A stretch of 64,000 nt of DNA from Pseudorhizobium pelagicum (GCA_000722615.1 JOKI01000004.1:186001-250000); one strand, 5' to 3'; shown: positions 32,851-44,163, counted from the stretch's first letter. The notes: generated by a model from the sequence alone, not told the origin. Translations and numbers: made by a program.

Positions 32851-35386
32851 AAGCCAGACCGTCGACCTCAGCAACTGCGACCGTGAGCCAATCCACGTCC
32901 CCGGAAGCATCCAGCCCCATGGCTGTCTTATCGCCTGCGATCCCTCCGGGACCTCGGTGCTGCGTCATTCCGCGAATGCACCGGCCATGCTGGAGATTCC
33001 GGAGGATCTGAACGGCCAGCGCCTCGACGAGGTTCTCGGCGGTGAGGTCGCACATACGCTGCGCAACGCCATTGCGACATCGTCCGATCCGGCTCGGCCG
33101 GCTCTGCGCCACAACGTGCTGCTGCCTTGCGGCCAGCGGTTCGACGTCTCGATCCATGTCTTCGACGGCAATGCGATCCTGGAGTTCGAGCCGGTGATGG
33201 GCGATACCGATCAACCGCTCGAAGTCGCACGCATGCTGATCAGCCGCGTTCGCAACATCGGCACGGTCGATCAGCTGGTGGAGCGCTCGACGCGGCTGAT
33301 CCACGCCCTCCTCGGCTACGATCGGGTGATGATCTACCGGTTCGAGAAGGATGGCGCCGGCAAGGTCATCAGCGAGCACAAGCGGCGCGACCTGGAGAGC
33401 TTCAAGGGCCAGTATTTTCCGGCCAGCGACATCCCGAAACAGGCGCGCATCCTCTACATCAAGAACACCATCCGGGTGATTTCCAACGCCGACAATACCC
33501 GGGTGAACATCCTTCCGGAGCTGGACGAGGCCGGGCATCCTCTGGATCTTTCGTTTGCGCATCTGCGCAGCGTTTCGCCGGTTCACTGCGAGTACCTGCG
33601 CAACATGGGCGTTTCCGCTTCCATGTCCATCTCGATCATCGTCGATGGCGAGCTCTGGGGGCTGATCGCTTGCCATCACTATTCGCCAAAGTCGCTGTCG
33701 ATGCCGCAGCGCATTGCGGCGGAGACCTTTGGAGAGTTCTTTTCGCTGCATCTCAGCGCCCTGAGGCAGAAGGAAGTCGGCGAGAAAAGTCGTGAAGTGC
33801 GCGTCGCCTTGGACCGCTTCCTCCAGGTTGCGTCCCACCAGGCGGACATCCGCGCATTGTTCCGGACGTCTCTGGATGAGTTCCGCGCCATGCTGCCATC
33901 CGATGGCGTTGGGCTATGGCTTGGCGGCGTATGGACCGCAATCGGCGCCACGCCCCGGCAGGACGAGGCCGCCGTGCTCGCAGAAATGCTGGCGGAGATT
34001 TCTGCGGGCAAGGTGTGGCAGAGCCACAAGCTGTCGGCGGATCTCCCCGATCCCGTCAGGCCGCCAGACGGGATCTGCGGTGTTGTCGCCGTTCCGCTGT
34101 CGCAGCGATCCCGCGACTATCTGTTCTTCTTCCGCCGCGAAGTGGTGCAGACGCTGAACTGGGCAGGAAACCCCGATAAATCCTATAGCGTCGGGCCGCT
34201 GGGCGACCGGCTGACCCCAAGAAAGAGCTTTGCGCTGTGGAAAGAGACCGTGCGCGACCAGGCGCAGCCATGGTCAGAGGCAGACATGGAGGTCGCCGAC
34301 GCGATCCGCTCCGTGCTCGTCGAGATCGTGCTGCACCACAATGAGCTGATCGCTGACGAGCGTGGCAAGGCGGATGTCCGCCAGCGGATGCTCAACGAGG
34401 AGCTCAACCACCGGGTCAAGAATATCCTGTCGGTCATCAAGTCCCTGATCGGCAGTCCGACGGAGACCCAGCAGGACCTGGAAAGCTATGTCGAATCGCT
34501 CAAGGGGAGGGTGCAGGCGCTGTCCCTGGCACACGACCAGATCGTCCGCAGCGGTGACGGCGGCATGCTGCGTGAGCTGCTGCAGGCAGAGCTTCGCCCT
34601 TATCAGACGGGAGATCGCGACATCCTGCTGCAGGGGCCGCCGGTGTGGCTGGACGCGCGCTCGTTTTCCGTCATGGCGCTCGTTCTCCATGAAATGGCGA
34701 CGAATGCTGCCAAATATGGCGGCCTGTCCGTTTCCGGCGGCAATCTTTCCGTTCGCTGGTGCCGGGGCGAGACCGATGACTGCGAAATCTGGTGGAGCGA
34801 GAGCGGCGGCCCGGCGGTGACTGCACCGGTGCGGAAAGGCTTCGGCAGCGTCCTGATTGGACGCAGCGTTTCCTACGAACTCGGCGGCAGGAGCCAGATC
34901 GATTACCACGAGGGCGGCCTTCAAGGCTATTTCTGCATTCCGCCGAGGCATATCCAGGCCGGTGGCGACGACGACGAGATTCAGTCGGTCGAAGTGGAGG
35001 CGGACGACGAAACCTTTGCTCGCCCTGATTTTTCGGAGGTCGAGCTGCTTCTGGTCGAGGATCAGATGCTGATTGCCGCCGACGTCGAAACCATCCTGGC
35101 GGATCACGGGTTTGACAGGGTGACGACCGCGCCATCGGCAGCGGAGGCCTTGCGCCATCTCGAGCGTTACACGCCGCACATCGCCATTCTGGACGTCAAC
35201 CTTGGCAACGGCACATCCATGCCGGTGGCGCAGGAGCTGCTTCGCCGGGAAATCCCCTTCGTCTTTGCAACAGGCTACAGCGACCGCTCGATCATCCCGG
35301 AAAATCTCGACGTGCCGGTACTGCGCAAGCCATACGAGACATCGGCGCTGATCCACGCTCTTGGGAAGATACTCGCCTCCCGCTGA
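32843..35386 (+). CDS. bphP: Bacteriophytochrome hybrid: PAS-GAF-PHY photosensor, HWE histidine kinase, receiver (Agp2-like)
   Basis: 847 residues. PAS (about 10-115) with the biliverdin-attaching Cys12 just before REPIHVPGSIQPHG. GAF (about 130-305) with YFPASDIPKQAR (Asp196) and the chromophore-pocket segment LRSVSPVHCEYLRNMGV. PHY (about 320-490) with the tongue motif PRKSF (459-463). An HWE-type kinase follows with phospho-acceptor His523 (ELNHRVKNILSVIKSL) and N-box HEMATNAAKYGG (Asn621). A C-terminal receiver carries Asp784 (HIAILDVNLGNG). This order equals Agrobacterium Agp2, a bathy phytochrome with a far-red-absorbing ground state. Regulation of a partner by phosphotransfer is expected; none is adjacent. 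Confidence 0.95.
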   Translation: MPESQTVDLSNCDREPIHVPGSIQPHGCLIACDPSGTSVLRHSANAPAMLEIPEDLNGQRLDEVLGGEVAHTLRNAIATSSDPARPALRHNVLLPCGQRFDVSIHVFDGNAILEFEPVMGDTDQPLEVARMLISRVRNIGTVDQLVERSTRLIHALLGYDRVMIYRFEKDGAGKVISEHKRRDLESFKGQYFPASDIPKQARILYIKNTIRVISNADNTRVNILPELDEAGHPLDLSFAHLRSVSPVHCEYLRNMGVSASMSISIIVDGELWGLIACHHYSPKSLSMPQRIAAETFGEFFSLHLSALRQKEVGEKSREVRVALDRFLQVASHQADIRALFRTSLDEFRAMLPSDGVGLWLGGVWTAIGATPRQDEAAVLAEMLAEISAGKVWQSHKLSADLPDPVRPPDGICGVVAVPLSQRSRDYLFFFRREVVQTLNWAGNPDKSYSVGPLGDRLTPRKSFALWKETVRDQAQPWSEADMEVADAIRSVLVEIVLHHNELIADERGKADVRQRMLNEELNHRVKNILSVIKSLIGSPTETQQDLESYVESLKGRVQALSLAHDQIVRSGDGGMLRELLQAELRPYQTGDRDILLQGPPVWLDARSFSVMALVLHEMATNAAKYGGLSVSGGNLSVRWCRGETDDCEIWWSESGGPAVTAPVRKGFGSVLIGRSVSYELGGRSQIDYHEGGLQGYFCIPPRHIQAGGDDDEIQSVEVEADDETFARPDFSEVELLLVEDQMLIAADVETILADHGFDRVTTAPSAAEALRHLERYTPHIAILDVNLGNGTSMPVAQELLRREIPFVFATGYSDRSIIPENLDVPVLRKPYETSALIHALGKILASR

Positions 35387-35437
35387 CACGACAGCGGTCG
35401 GCGGCGGCGCGACGCTTGAAGCTCGCGCCGCCGTGAG

Positions 35438-37531
35438 TCAGATGTCGAGGTTTTCGGCGAAGGCCGCCCGGTCCTGGATGAAGCGGAAACGGGCGTCCGG
35501 CCTGGTGCCCATCAGGTTGTCGACGGCCTCGCGGGTTCCTTCGAAATCCACATCGTCGATCGCCACGCGCAGGAGCGTGCGCTTGGCCGGGTCCATGGTG
35601 GTTTCCTTCAGCTGCGCCGGCATCATCTCGCCAAGGCCCTTGAAGCGGCCGATTTCGACCTTCTTGCCCTTGAAGACCGTCTCCATCAGTTCGGCGCGGT
35701 GTGCATCATCGCGGGCGTAGACCGATTTGGCACCCTGGCGGATGACGTAGAGCGGCGGTACGGCGAGATAGAGATGATTGCCCCGGATCATCTCCGGCAT
35801 CTCCTGGTAGAAGAAGGTGATCAGCAGCGACGCGATATGAGCGCCGTCGACGTCGGCATCGGTCATGATGATGACGCGCTCATAGCGGAGATCCTCTTCC
35901 CGATACTTGGTGCGCGTGCCGCAGCCCAGCGCCTGGACCAGATCGGCGATCTGCTGGTTGGCGGAAAGCTTCTCGCGGCTGGCACTGCCGACGTTGAGGA
36001 TCTTGCCGCGCAGCGGAAGGATTGCCTGGTTGGCGCGATTGCGGCCCTGCTTGGCGGAGCCGCCAGCCGAATCGCCCTCGACGATGAAGAGTTCCGCACC
36101 CTCGGCCGTGTTCTGCGAGCAGTCGGCGAGCTTGCCGGGCAGACGCAGCTTGCGCACCGCGGTCTTGCGGTTGACTTCCTTTTCCTTGCGACGGCGCAGG
36201 CGCTCCTCGGACCGCTCGATCACCCAGTCGAGCAGCTTGTCCGCTTCACCCGGATTGCCGGTCAGGTAATGATCGAACGGATCGCGCAGGATGTTCTCGA
36301 CGAGGCGCTGGGCCTCGACGGTGGCGAGCCGGTCTTTCGTCTGGCCGACGAATTCCGGTTCGCGGATGAAGACCGACAGCATGCCGACGGCCGAGATCAT
36401 CACGTCGTCGGTGGTGATCTGCGCCGCCCGCTTGTTCTGCGTCAGGTCGGCATAGTTCTTCAGGCCCTTGAGAAGCGCAATCCGCAGGCCAGCCTCATGC
36501 GTGCCGCCCTCGGGGGTCGGGATGGTGTTGCAGTAGGAATGAACCTGCGGGTCGCCGCCGTACCAAGTGATGGCCCATTCCATGGCGCCATGACCGCCGG
36601 TCTTCTCGGTGCGGCCCGCGAAGATCTCGCGGGTGACGGTGAAGTCCTTGCCGAGCGTTGCGGCGAGATAATCCTTGAGCCCGCCCGGGAAGTGGAAGAC
36701 GGCCTTCTCCGGGAGTTCGCCACCCGGCGGCACGAGGCCCGGATCGCAGGACCAGCGAATCTCAACGCCGCCGAACAGATAGGCTTTCGAGCGCGCCATT
36801 CGGAAGATCCGGCCGGGATCGAACTTCGCGTGGTCGCCGAAGATCTGTGGATCCGGATGGAAGCGCACGCGGGTACCGCGACGATTGTGGACCGGCCCCA
36901 GTTCCTCAAGACCGCCTTGCGGGACGCCGCGCGAAAAGCGCTGTCGGTAAAGCTTGCGGTCGCGGGCGACCTCGACCTCGAGGAGGTCGGAGAGCGCATT
37001 GACCACGGAAACGCCGACGCCATGGAGACCACCGGAGGTTTCATAGGCCTTGCCGTCGAATTTGCCTCCGGCGTGCAGCTTGGTCATGATCACTTCGAGA
37101 GTCGACTTGCCCGGCACCTGCGGATGGTTTTCGACGGGAATGCCGCGTCCGTTGTCGCTGACGGTGAGGCAGCCTTCAACATCCAGATGGACTTCGATGA
37201 AATTGGCGTGGCCGGCAACGGCTTCGTCCATCGAGTTGTCGATGACTTCGGCAAAGAGGTGGTGCAGGGCCTTCTCATCGGTGCCACCGATATACATGCC
37301 CGGACGCATCCGAACGGGTTCGAGCCCCTCCAGGACGCGAATCGAGGACGCTCCGTAGTCGTCGGCGGAGGTCGCAGGATGGCGGGGCTGTTCCACGGGC
37401 TTGGCGGCGGTCACGGGCGGCTTGGGCTCCAAAGCGACTGGCGTGGCCAGAGGAAGGTCTGAGAAAAGGTCGTTGTTGTCATCCATCGGGTCAGTCGGTA
37501 CTACCTGTCGAGGGGCTGAAGGGGATGCCAT
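35438..37531 (-). CDS. parE: DNA topoisomerase IV subunit B
   Basis: ATPase subunit of topoisomerase IV, which unlinks daughter chromosomes; works with ParC. 697 residues from the chosen start. A disordered Pro-rich leader of about 60 residues precedes the GHKL ATPase (LFAEVIDNSMDEA, VSDNGRGIP, GLHGVGVSVVNA), then the transducer, then the TOPRIM region with EGDSAGGSAKQGRNR and MTDADVDGAHI, and the C-terminal GLGEMMPAQLKETTM. GAGGTG six bases before an ATG supports this start; an inner ATG (MDDNND) has no ribosome site. ParE rather than GyrB is favoured by length and the lack of a GyrB insert. Confidence 0.93.
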   Translation of the reverse strand: MASPSAPRQVVPTDPMDDNNDLFSDLPLATPVALEPKPPVTAAKPVEQPRHPATSADDYGASSIRVLEGLEPVRMRPGMYIGGTDEKALHHLFAEVIDNSMDEAVAGHANFIEVHLDVEGCLTVSDNGRGIPVENHPQVPGKSTLEVIMTKLHAGGKFDGKAYETSGGLHGVGVSVVNALSDLLEVEVARDRKLYRQRFSRGVPQGGLEELGPVHNRRGTRVRFHPDPQIFGDHAKFDPGRIFRMARSKAYLFGGVEIRWSCDPGLVPPGGELPEKAVFHFPGGLKDYLAATLGKDFTVTREIFAGRTEKTGGHGAMEWAITWYGGDPQVHSYCNTIPTPEGGTHEAGLRIALLKGLKNYADLTQNKRAAQITTDDVMISAVGMLSVFIREPEFVGQTKDRLATVEAQRLVENILRDPFDHYLTGNPGEADKLLDWVIERSEERLRRRKEKEVNRKTAVRKLRLPGKLADCSQNTAEGAELFIVEGDSAGGSAKQGRNRANQAILPLRGKILNVGSASREKLSANQQIADLVQALGCGTRTKYREEDLRYERVIIMTDADVDGAHIASLLITFFYQEMPEMIRGNHLYLAVPPLYVIRQGAKSVYARDDAHRAELMETVFKGKKVEIGRFKGLGEMMPAQLKETTMDPAKRTLLRVAIDDVDFEGTREAVDNLMGTRPDARFRFIQDRAAFAENLDI

Positions 37532-37679
37532 GTCCACCTCATGCTGTTTCGAATCACCGGCAATTCTGCCAGAAAGCTGGCGTTTCTGCGATGCGGCAGG
37601 GAATGTGCTCACCGAGCAATGCTTTGCTCAGCTCGCATTGGCAAGGTGCCGACAGCGGATCGACCGACGGGAGAGAGCC

Positions 37680-38564
37680 GTGTCCACAGTTCATTTCGCT
37701 CTAGCCACAGTTTTTCTGGTCGCGGCAACCTTTGCCGGAGGGCAGGCGCTGGCGCAGCAGGGGCCGATCAAGCCGTACAAGGACGACCTCTTTTCCCGTT
37801 TTCGGGTCCTGGAGAGTGCCGACGGTGGTGCCTATGAGGTCATCGACTACCAGGAACTGCGCGACATCAATGAGCGCGATCAGGAGCCCGAGCGGCGGGT
37901 GAAATCCACCTATGTCTCGACTGCCGTCAGGCGTGTGCAGGAAAACGAGATGCTGCAGATCGGTGGCCGCGCCATCGAGGTGGCGCGTGTCGGGAAACCC
38001 CGGGATGCGGCATTCACGGTCATCTTCGTGCACGGGCGGGGCGGAGACAGACGCCTCGGCGTTAACGACTACAGTTTCGGCGGCAACTTCAATCGGCTGA
38101 AGAACCTCGCCGTCAGGAACGGCGGCACCTATTACGCGCCGAGCGTCGTCTCCTTCGACGCCAGCGGAACGGCGGAGATCGCCCTGCTGATCCGCCATGC
38201 GTTTGAGCAATCTCGCGGTCGGCCGGTCCTGCTGGCCTGTGCCTCCATGGGCGGAATGATCTGCTCGGGGATCGCCCGAGACCGTGAGGCAGTCCATTAT
38301 CTGAGTGGAATGGCCGTCATCGGGGGCCCTCCCGACGCCGGCTTCCTGACCACGCCCGCTGCCAAGCGCCGCATGCCGATCTACCTGTCGCAGGGCAGCG
38401 CCGACAGCGTCTATCCTGTCGAGGGGCAGGCGGCTGTCTACAGGAAGCTGCGTGCGGCGGGATATCCGGTCCGACTGACGGTCTTCAACACCGGCGGTCA
38501 TGGCACGCCCATCCGCATGACCGACTGGCGCAAGCTTCTCAATTTCCTGCTGACGGCCGACTGA
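37680..38564 (+). CDS. Secreted alpha/beta-hydrolase-fold protein
   Basis: 294 residues from a GTG start with GGGAGAGAG upstream. The signal peptide ends GGQALAQ (about residue 26), so the protein is exported. The fold shows VIFVHGRGGDRR (oxyanion region), the nucleophile ACASMGGM (Ser189, a variant of the usual G-x-S-x-G elbow with Cys in place of the first Gly), Asp242 (GSADSVYPVEG) and His274 (TGGHGTP). It is therefore a probable serine hydrolase or esterase; the substrate is unknown. It is divergent from parE. The frame extends upstream into parE territory but lacks a supported start there. Confidence 0.82.
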   Translation: MSTVHFALATVFLVAATFAGGQALAQQGPIKPYKDDLFSRFRVLESADGGAYEVIDYQELRDINERDQEPERRVKSTYVSTAVRRVQENEMLQIGGRAIEVARVGKPRDAAFTVIFVHGRGGDRRLGVNDYSFGGNFNRLKNLAVRNGGTYYAPSVVSFDASGTAEIALLIRHAFEQSRGRPVLLACASMGGMICSGIARDREAVHYLSGMAVIGGPPDAGFLTTPAAKRRMPIYLSQGSADSVYPVEGQAAVYRKLRAAGYPVRLTVFNTGGHGTPIRMTDWRKLLNFLLTAD

Positions 38565-38676
38565 GGCTTGAACCTTCGTCCCAATCGTTCGTTTTTCGTG
38601 GCGTTTGGTGTCCGTCGCACTTAAACCGCTGATCAAGAGCACGGGCACAAAAGCCCGAAGGGAAGGAGACCAACCG

Positions 38677-39447
38677 ATGACACCCGATGTGCGGCCGCTG
38701 GTGGCGGGCAACTGGAAAATGAACGGAACCCGTTCGTCGCTCGACCAGATCAAGGCGATCAGCGAAGGCGTGCGCAATGAATTGTCGGAGAAGGTCGAAA
38801 CTCTGCTCTGCCCTCCGGCAACCCTGATCTATGTCGCGACGGCGATCTGCACCGAGAGCCCGCTGATGATCGGAGGCCAGGACTGCCATCCGGAGACGCA
38901 CGGTGCCCACACCGGCGACATTTCGGCCGAGATGATCGCCGACTGCTTCGGCACATTCGTCATCGTTGGCCATTCCGAGCGCCGCAGCGACCATGGTGAG
39001 AGCGATTCTCTCGTCCGATCCAAGGCCGAGGCCGCTCATGCTGCCGATCTGACCGCCATCATCTGCATCGGGGAGACGGCGGACGAACGCAAAAACGGGC
39101 AGACGCTCGAGGTGCTGAAGCGCCAGCTCGTCGGTTCCGTGCCGGATGGGGCCACGGCAGAGCGGACCGTCATCGCCTACGAGCCGATCTGGGCGATCGG
39201 GACCGGCGTGACCCCCACGGTGGAGGATATTGCGGAAGCACATGCCTTCATGCGCCGGGAACTGACCGACCGCTTTGGAGCCGAAGGAAAGGCGATGCGC
39301 ATCCTCTACGGCGGCTCCGTCAATCCTTCGAACGCGAAGCAACTGATGGCGGTCGACAATGTCGATGGCGCCCTGGTCGGCGGAGCAAGCTTGAAAGCCG
39401 AGGATTTCCTCGCCATCTACCGGGTCTACGAAGAGCTGACCGCGTAA
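38677..39447 (+). CDS. tpiA: Triosephosphate isomerase
   Basis: Interconverts dihydroxyacetone phosphate and glyceraldehyde-3-phosphate in glycolysis. 256 residues. Asn12 and Lys14 (AGNWKMNG), His99 (VIVGHSERR) and Glu169 ([11 protein letters not shown]) are the active-site residues, and [12 protein letters not shown] and [10 protein letters not shown] bind phosphate. AAGGAG before the ATG sets the start, 24 codons inside the longest frame. secG follows on the same strand after 94 bases. Confidence 0.97.
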   Translation: MTPDVRPLVAGNWKMNGTRSSLDQIKAISEGVRNELSEKVETLLCPPATLIYVATAICTESPLMIGGQDCHPETHGAHTGDISAEMIADCFGTFVIVGHSERRSDHGESDSLVRSKAEAAHAADLTAIICIGETADERKNGQTLEVLKRQLVGSVPDGATAERTVIAYEPIWAIGTGVTPTVEDIAEAHAFMRRELTDRFGAEGKAMRILYGGSVNPSNAKQLMAVDNVDGALVGGASLKAEDFLAIYRVYEELTA

Positions 39448-39541
39448 ACCGCTCCGCGAGGGCTTGGAATGCGCGGCCGCCTCATGTAAAGAGCCGCCAA
39501 TCTTACAAGCATTGCCTTCTGCGGAGGGCAGGGATTTTGCC

Positions 39542-40021
39542 ATGCAAACCGTTTTGATCGTCATCCATCTCATGATCGTGCTCGCTCTCGTGGGCGTCGT
39601 TCTGATCCAGCGCTCGGAAGGCGGCGGACTCGGCGTCGGCGGCGGCTCCGGCTTCATGTCGGCACGCGGCACGGCCAATGCGCTGACCCGCACCACGGGT
39701 ATCCTGGCCGCACTGTTCTTCCTGACATCGATGACGCTCGGCATTCTGGCGCGTTACGAATCGCGTCCGACCGACATCCTCGACCGCATCCCTGCGACAC
39801 AGGGGACCGGCAACGGTATCCTCGACTCGCTCGGACCGGCCCCGACCGATGCTCCTGCACAGGCACCAGCCGAAGGCGGCGTGCCGACGGGGGGTGCTGC
39901 CGCACCGGCGCAGCAAGCGCCTGCAGCCGGAACCCAGGCGCCAGCGGCACCCGCAGGCGACGCCGCCACTCCGGCACCGGCCGCACCCGCAGATCCGACG
40001 GGCGTTCCGACCGGTCAGTAA
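39542..40021 (+). CDS. secG: Preprotein translocase subunit SecG
   Basis: Accessory subunit of the SecYEG channel in the inner membrane. The first 80 residues are standard: helix 1 (VLIVIHLMIVLALVGVVLIQ), the cytoplasmic loop RSEGGGLGVGGGSGFMSARGTAN, and helix 2 (ILAALFFLTSMTLGILA). A low-complexity Ala/Pro tail of about 75 residues follows, making it 159 residues; many rhizobial SecG proteins carry such a tail. It lies between tpiA and pyrG and is followed by a terminator. Confidence 0.95.
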   Translation: MQTVLIVIHLMIVLALVGVVLIQRSEGGGLGVGGGSGFMSARGTANALTRTTGILAALFFLTSMTLGILARYESRPTDILDRIPATQGTGNGILDSLGPAPTDAPAQAPAEGGVPTGGAAAPAQQAPAAGTQAPAAPAGDAATPAPAAPADPTGVPTGQ

Positions 40022-40042
40022 GCGGGGTCACGCGAACATTTC

Positions 40043-40074
40043 CCGGCAGGCCTAAAGCCTGCCGGTTTTCTTTT
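40043..40074 (+). terminator. Intrinsic terminator of secG
   Basis: Perfect 9-bp stem CCGGCAGGC / GCCTGCCGG with a 5-base loop, followed by TTTTCTTTT. Confidence 0.92.
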
Positions 40075-40107
40075 GTCCGGATTCAGTGGCTCACTTCAGC
40101 AAAGTGA

Positions 40108-41784
<1,677 letters not shown>

Positions 41785-41804
41785 GCCCGGCCCACAGGAG
41801 TTCG

Positions 41805-41832
41805 AGACCCGGCGGAAACGCCGGGTCTTTTT
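41805..41832 (+). terminator. Intrinsic terminator of pyrG
   Basis: Perfect 10-bp stem AGACCCGGCG / CGCCGGGTCT with a GAAA tetraloop, followed by TTTT. Confidence 0.92.
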
Positions 41833-41835
41833 GCT

Positions 41836-42279
41836 TTAAAGAGATTTTCTCCGCCGGTGTCTGCTCAGATCCGGCCACCCGAGATCTTTCCGGAGATCCA
41901 GTGGAATAGCGTCAAGCGCCCGTTGAGCCCGACGTTCATCGCGCCACTCCAGAAGGCTTTCGTAGTACGCCTTGAGAGATGCCAAGGTTCGGGTTATAAT
42001 TCGGCGCCTGATGGCAGCCGGCGGGCCACTGTCAGCGGCGATGTCGGTGAAAAGGTCGTCCAGATCCCCGCTCTTTCCTTCATGGCGGTTGATCGTATCG
42101 GCGTCGTCTGACTCGTTGATGCGGCTGCGTACCTCGTCCACCGCGTGCACGTTGTGCCAGATGTAGGATGCGCCCTGATTTTCAGAGGCGCTTTCGGGCT
42201 GGGGTGAGATGTCGATCGATGCCTCAGGCGTCAGCCTGCTCCCTCCAGCGATACCCTGATCAATCGAAATTCTTTTCAT
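41836..42279 (-). CDS. DUF1127-like small protein
   Basis: 147 residues. The first 95 are polar, Asp/Glu/Ser-rich and probably disordered. The last 45 (LEWRDERRAQRALDAIPLDLRKDLGW) resemble the DUF1127 helix pair (WxxRRxxxRxLxxLxDxxLxDIG), an Arg-rich fold that in alphaproteobacteria acts in RNA or phosphate-linked regulation. Most DUF1127 proteins are much shorter, so the long N-terminal extension is unusual. CAGGAGAA lies 7 bases before the ATG. It is divergent from the SARP-type regulator across 142 bases that carry repeat elements. Confidence 0.7.
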   Translation of the reverse strand: MKRISIDQGIAGGSRLTPEASIDISPQPESASENQGASYIWHNVHAVDEVRSRINESDDADTINRHEGKSGDLDDLFTDIAADSGPPAAIRRRIITRTLASLKAYYESLLEWRDERRAQRALDAIPLDLRKDLGWPDLSRHRRRKSL

Positions 42280-42355
42280 GTTCGTTCTCCTGTTGAAGTT
42301 GTCGATGGGCTCAGGAGAACCGCGAGGGAATGGACGCAGCAGTTGAAGTATTTCG

Positions 42356-42381
42356 CCTGCGGTCAAACGCAGGATCAAACG
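42356..42381. promoter_or_regulatory. Heptamer direct repeat and inverted repeat between the SARP and DUF1127-like genes
   Basis: TCAAACG occurs at 42363-42369 and 42375-42381, a 12-base period. The first copy also lies in an inverted repeat, CCTGCG-N6-CGCAGG (42356-42373). SARP-type regulators bind heptamer direct repeats about one helical turn apart, so this is a plausible autoregulatory operator. Confidence 0.45.
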
Positions 42382-42421
42382 GCTAGGGGCGATTGGCGAT
42401 CGAGGCGGCGGAGGCTGTTCA

Positions 42422-44158
42422 TTGCAAATTCGACTTATCGGGCGTCCCGCCATTCTGGATAATCAAGGACAGGCAAGACCGATCCGCGGCCTGCAGGTCT
42501 GGGCTGTGCTGGCCCGGGTCCTGCTGTCACGGCGTCCGGTCGAACGACGGTCCCTCGCGGCTGATCTCTTTCCGGATGCACAGGATCCACTGGCCGCCTT
42601 GCGATGGTGTCTCGCGTCCCTCAGGCGGGCACTTGATGCACCCCAGGCACTGACCGGTGATCCGATAGAACTCAATCTCCCTGTGACAACGACGGTGGAC
42701 GTCCTTCTGCTGGGCTCGGGAAAACTCGGCGATGTCGAGTGCAACGGCGAATTTCTGGAGGGGATCGAGCCCAGGAGCAGCGCCCAGTTTTCCACCTGGC
42801 TTCTCATCGAAAGGGCCCGGATCGCCGGCTTGATGGACGAGCGCCTCAGGCAGTTCGCGCTGGACGCGCTAGCGGCGCGCGATTTCGAACGCGCCATTCG
42901 CTGCGCCCAGGAGGCGTCAGCCCGCAATTCCTATGACGAAGGCGCCCAGATACTTCTCGTCAGATCCCTGGTCGAAGCGGGAAAGCCAGGGCTTGCCAGT
43001 GCGCATGTGGAAGAGACGGAGCGAAGATTTCTCGCTGAACTCGGCGAAAGACCTTCCTCGGCGCTGCGTGCGGCACTCGCGCCGCCGCCGCGTTCATCCG
43101 CCACGAGTGCCAGCGCCGCCAGTCTGCGTTCACTGATCGAGGCGGGCAGGGTGGCGGTGGATGCGGGGGTGCCGGACAGTGGGCTGGAACTGCTGCGACG
43201 GGCGGTCAGCGACGCGGACCATGCCGGTGAGCAACATCTGAAGGCGGAGGCCCTGCTGGAGCTGGGGTACGCTCTGGTTCACTCGGTGCGCGGCCATGAC
43301 GACGAAGGGGCCTGCACGCTTGGTGAGGCACTGGAGGTGGCGAGGCGCAGCGGCAGTGGTTCGATCGCGGCACGGGCACTTTGCGAACTCGGTTATGTCG
43401 ATGCCCTGGCGGGCCGACGCCCCTCCGCGGCCCTTCATCTGAAGGCGGGCCTCGAGATCGGCACGACCGTCGGCAGGGTGGCCAAGATCCACGGGGTTAC
43501 CGCCCTGAACCTTTTTGATTGGGGCCGGCTCGACGAGGGGCTGGCGGCCTATGGGCTTTCTCTGTCCGCGGCCGTCGAGGAGCAGGATTGGCGCGCAGAG
43601 ATCTGGAGCCATGGGGTTGCCGGATGGGGACTGATCACGGCGAACCGACCCCATGACGCACTCCAGTGCCTGGACCGGTGCCTCATGCTGCTCGATCGCT
43701 CGAACTGGATCGCCTTCCGGCCCTTTCCTGTCGCGCTTCGCGCCGAGGCGCGTCTGCGTCTGGGAGAGAGCCCGCAAGTCGTGGTGACGGAGCTGGAACA
43801 GGCGTTTGCGCTGAGCTGTCATCTGCGCGACCCTTGCTGGGAAGGGGCCGTCGCGCGCGCCATCGGTCTGTGTGCCATGGCGTCAGACAAACTGGCGCTG
43901 GCGGCCGAGTGGATGGCGTCGGCCCACAAGAGCTGCACGCGGGAGACGGACATCTTCGTGGCACTGCTCGTCCAGATCCAGATGGATCGCGTCGAGCTTT
44001 ACAGGCGCATGGGCCAGACAGAGCAAGCGGAATGGGCCACGCGTGAAGTCCTGGCACTTGCGGCAAGAACCCATGCCGACCATCAATTGCTGCGCGCGGC
44101 CGGATGGCTGAAACCGGCTGCCGGCTCGCCCGGCGTCACCGCGGCAACCAGCTTCTGA
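42422..44158 (+). CDS. SARP-type transcriptional regulator with BTAD and TPR-like repeats
   Basis: 578 residues. An N-terminal winged-helix region (MQIRLIGRPAILDNQGQ through LRWCLASLRRAL) is followed by a bacterial transcriptional activation domain (about 110-215, with ALAARDFERAIRCAQEASARNSYDEGAQILLVRSLVEAG). The remainder is a helical-repeat region of TPR-like units (about 230-560). The order matches SARP/AfsR-like regulators but without an NB-ARC ATPase. The start is TTG, with GGAGG about 8 bases upstream, chosen because the usual SARP N-terminus begins there. Effector and targets are unknown; the divergent DUF1127-like gene is the obvious candidate target. Confidence 0.83.
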   Translation: MQIRLIGRPAILDNQGQARPIRGLQVWAVLARVLLSRRPVERRSLAADLFPDAQDPLAALRWCLASLRRALDAPQALTGDPIELNLPVTTTVDVLLLGSGKLGDVECNGEFLEGIEPRSSAQFSTWLLIERARIAGLMDERLRQFALDALAARDFERAIRCAQEASARNSYDEGAQILLVRSLVEAGKPGLASAHVEETERRFLAELGERPSSALRAALAPPPRSSATSASAASLRSLIEAGRVAVDAGVPDSGLELLRRAVSDADHAGEQHLKAEALLELGYALVHSVRGHDDEGACTLGEALEVARRSGSGSIAARALCELGYVDALAGRRPSAALHLKAGLEIGTTVGRVAKIHGVTALNLFDWGRLDEGLAAYGLSLSAAVEEQDWRAEIWSHGVAGWGLITANRPHDALQCLDRCLMLLDRSNWIAFRPFPVALRAEARLRLGESPQVVVTELEQAFALSCHLRDPCWEGAVARAIGLCAMASDKLALAAEWMASAHKSCTRETDIFVALLVQIQMDRVELYRRMGQTEQAEWATREVLALAARTHADHQLLRAAGWLKPAAGSPGVTAATSF

Positions 44159-44163
44159 TCCTG

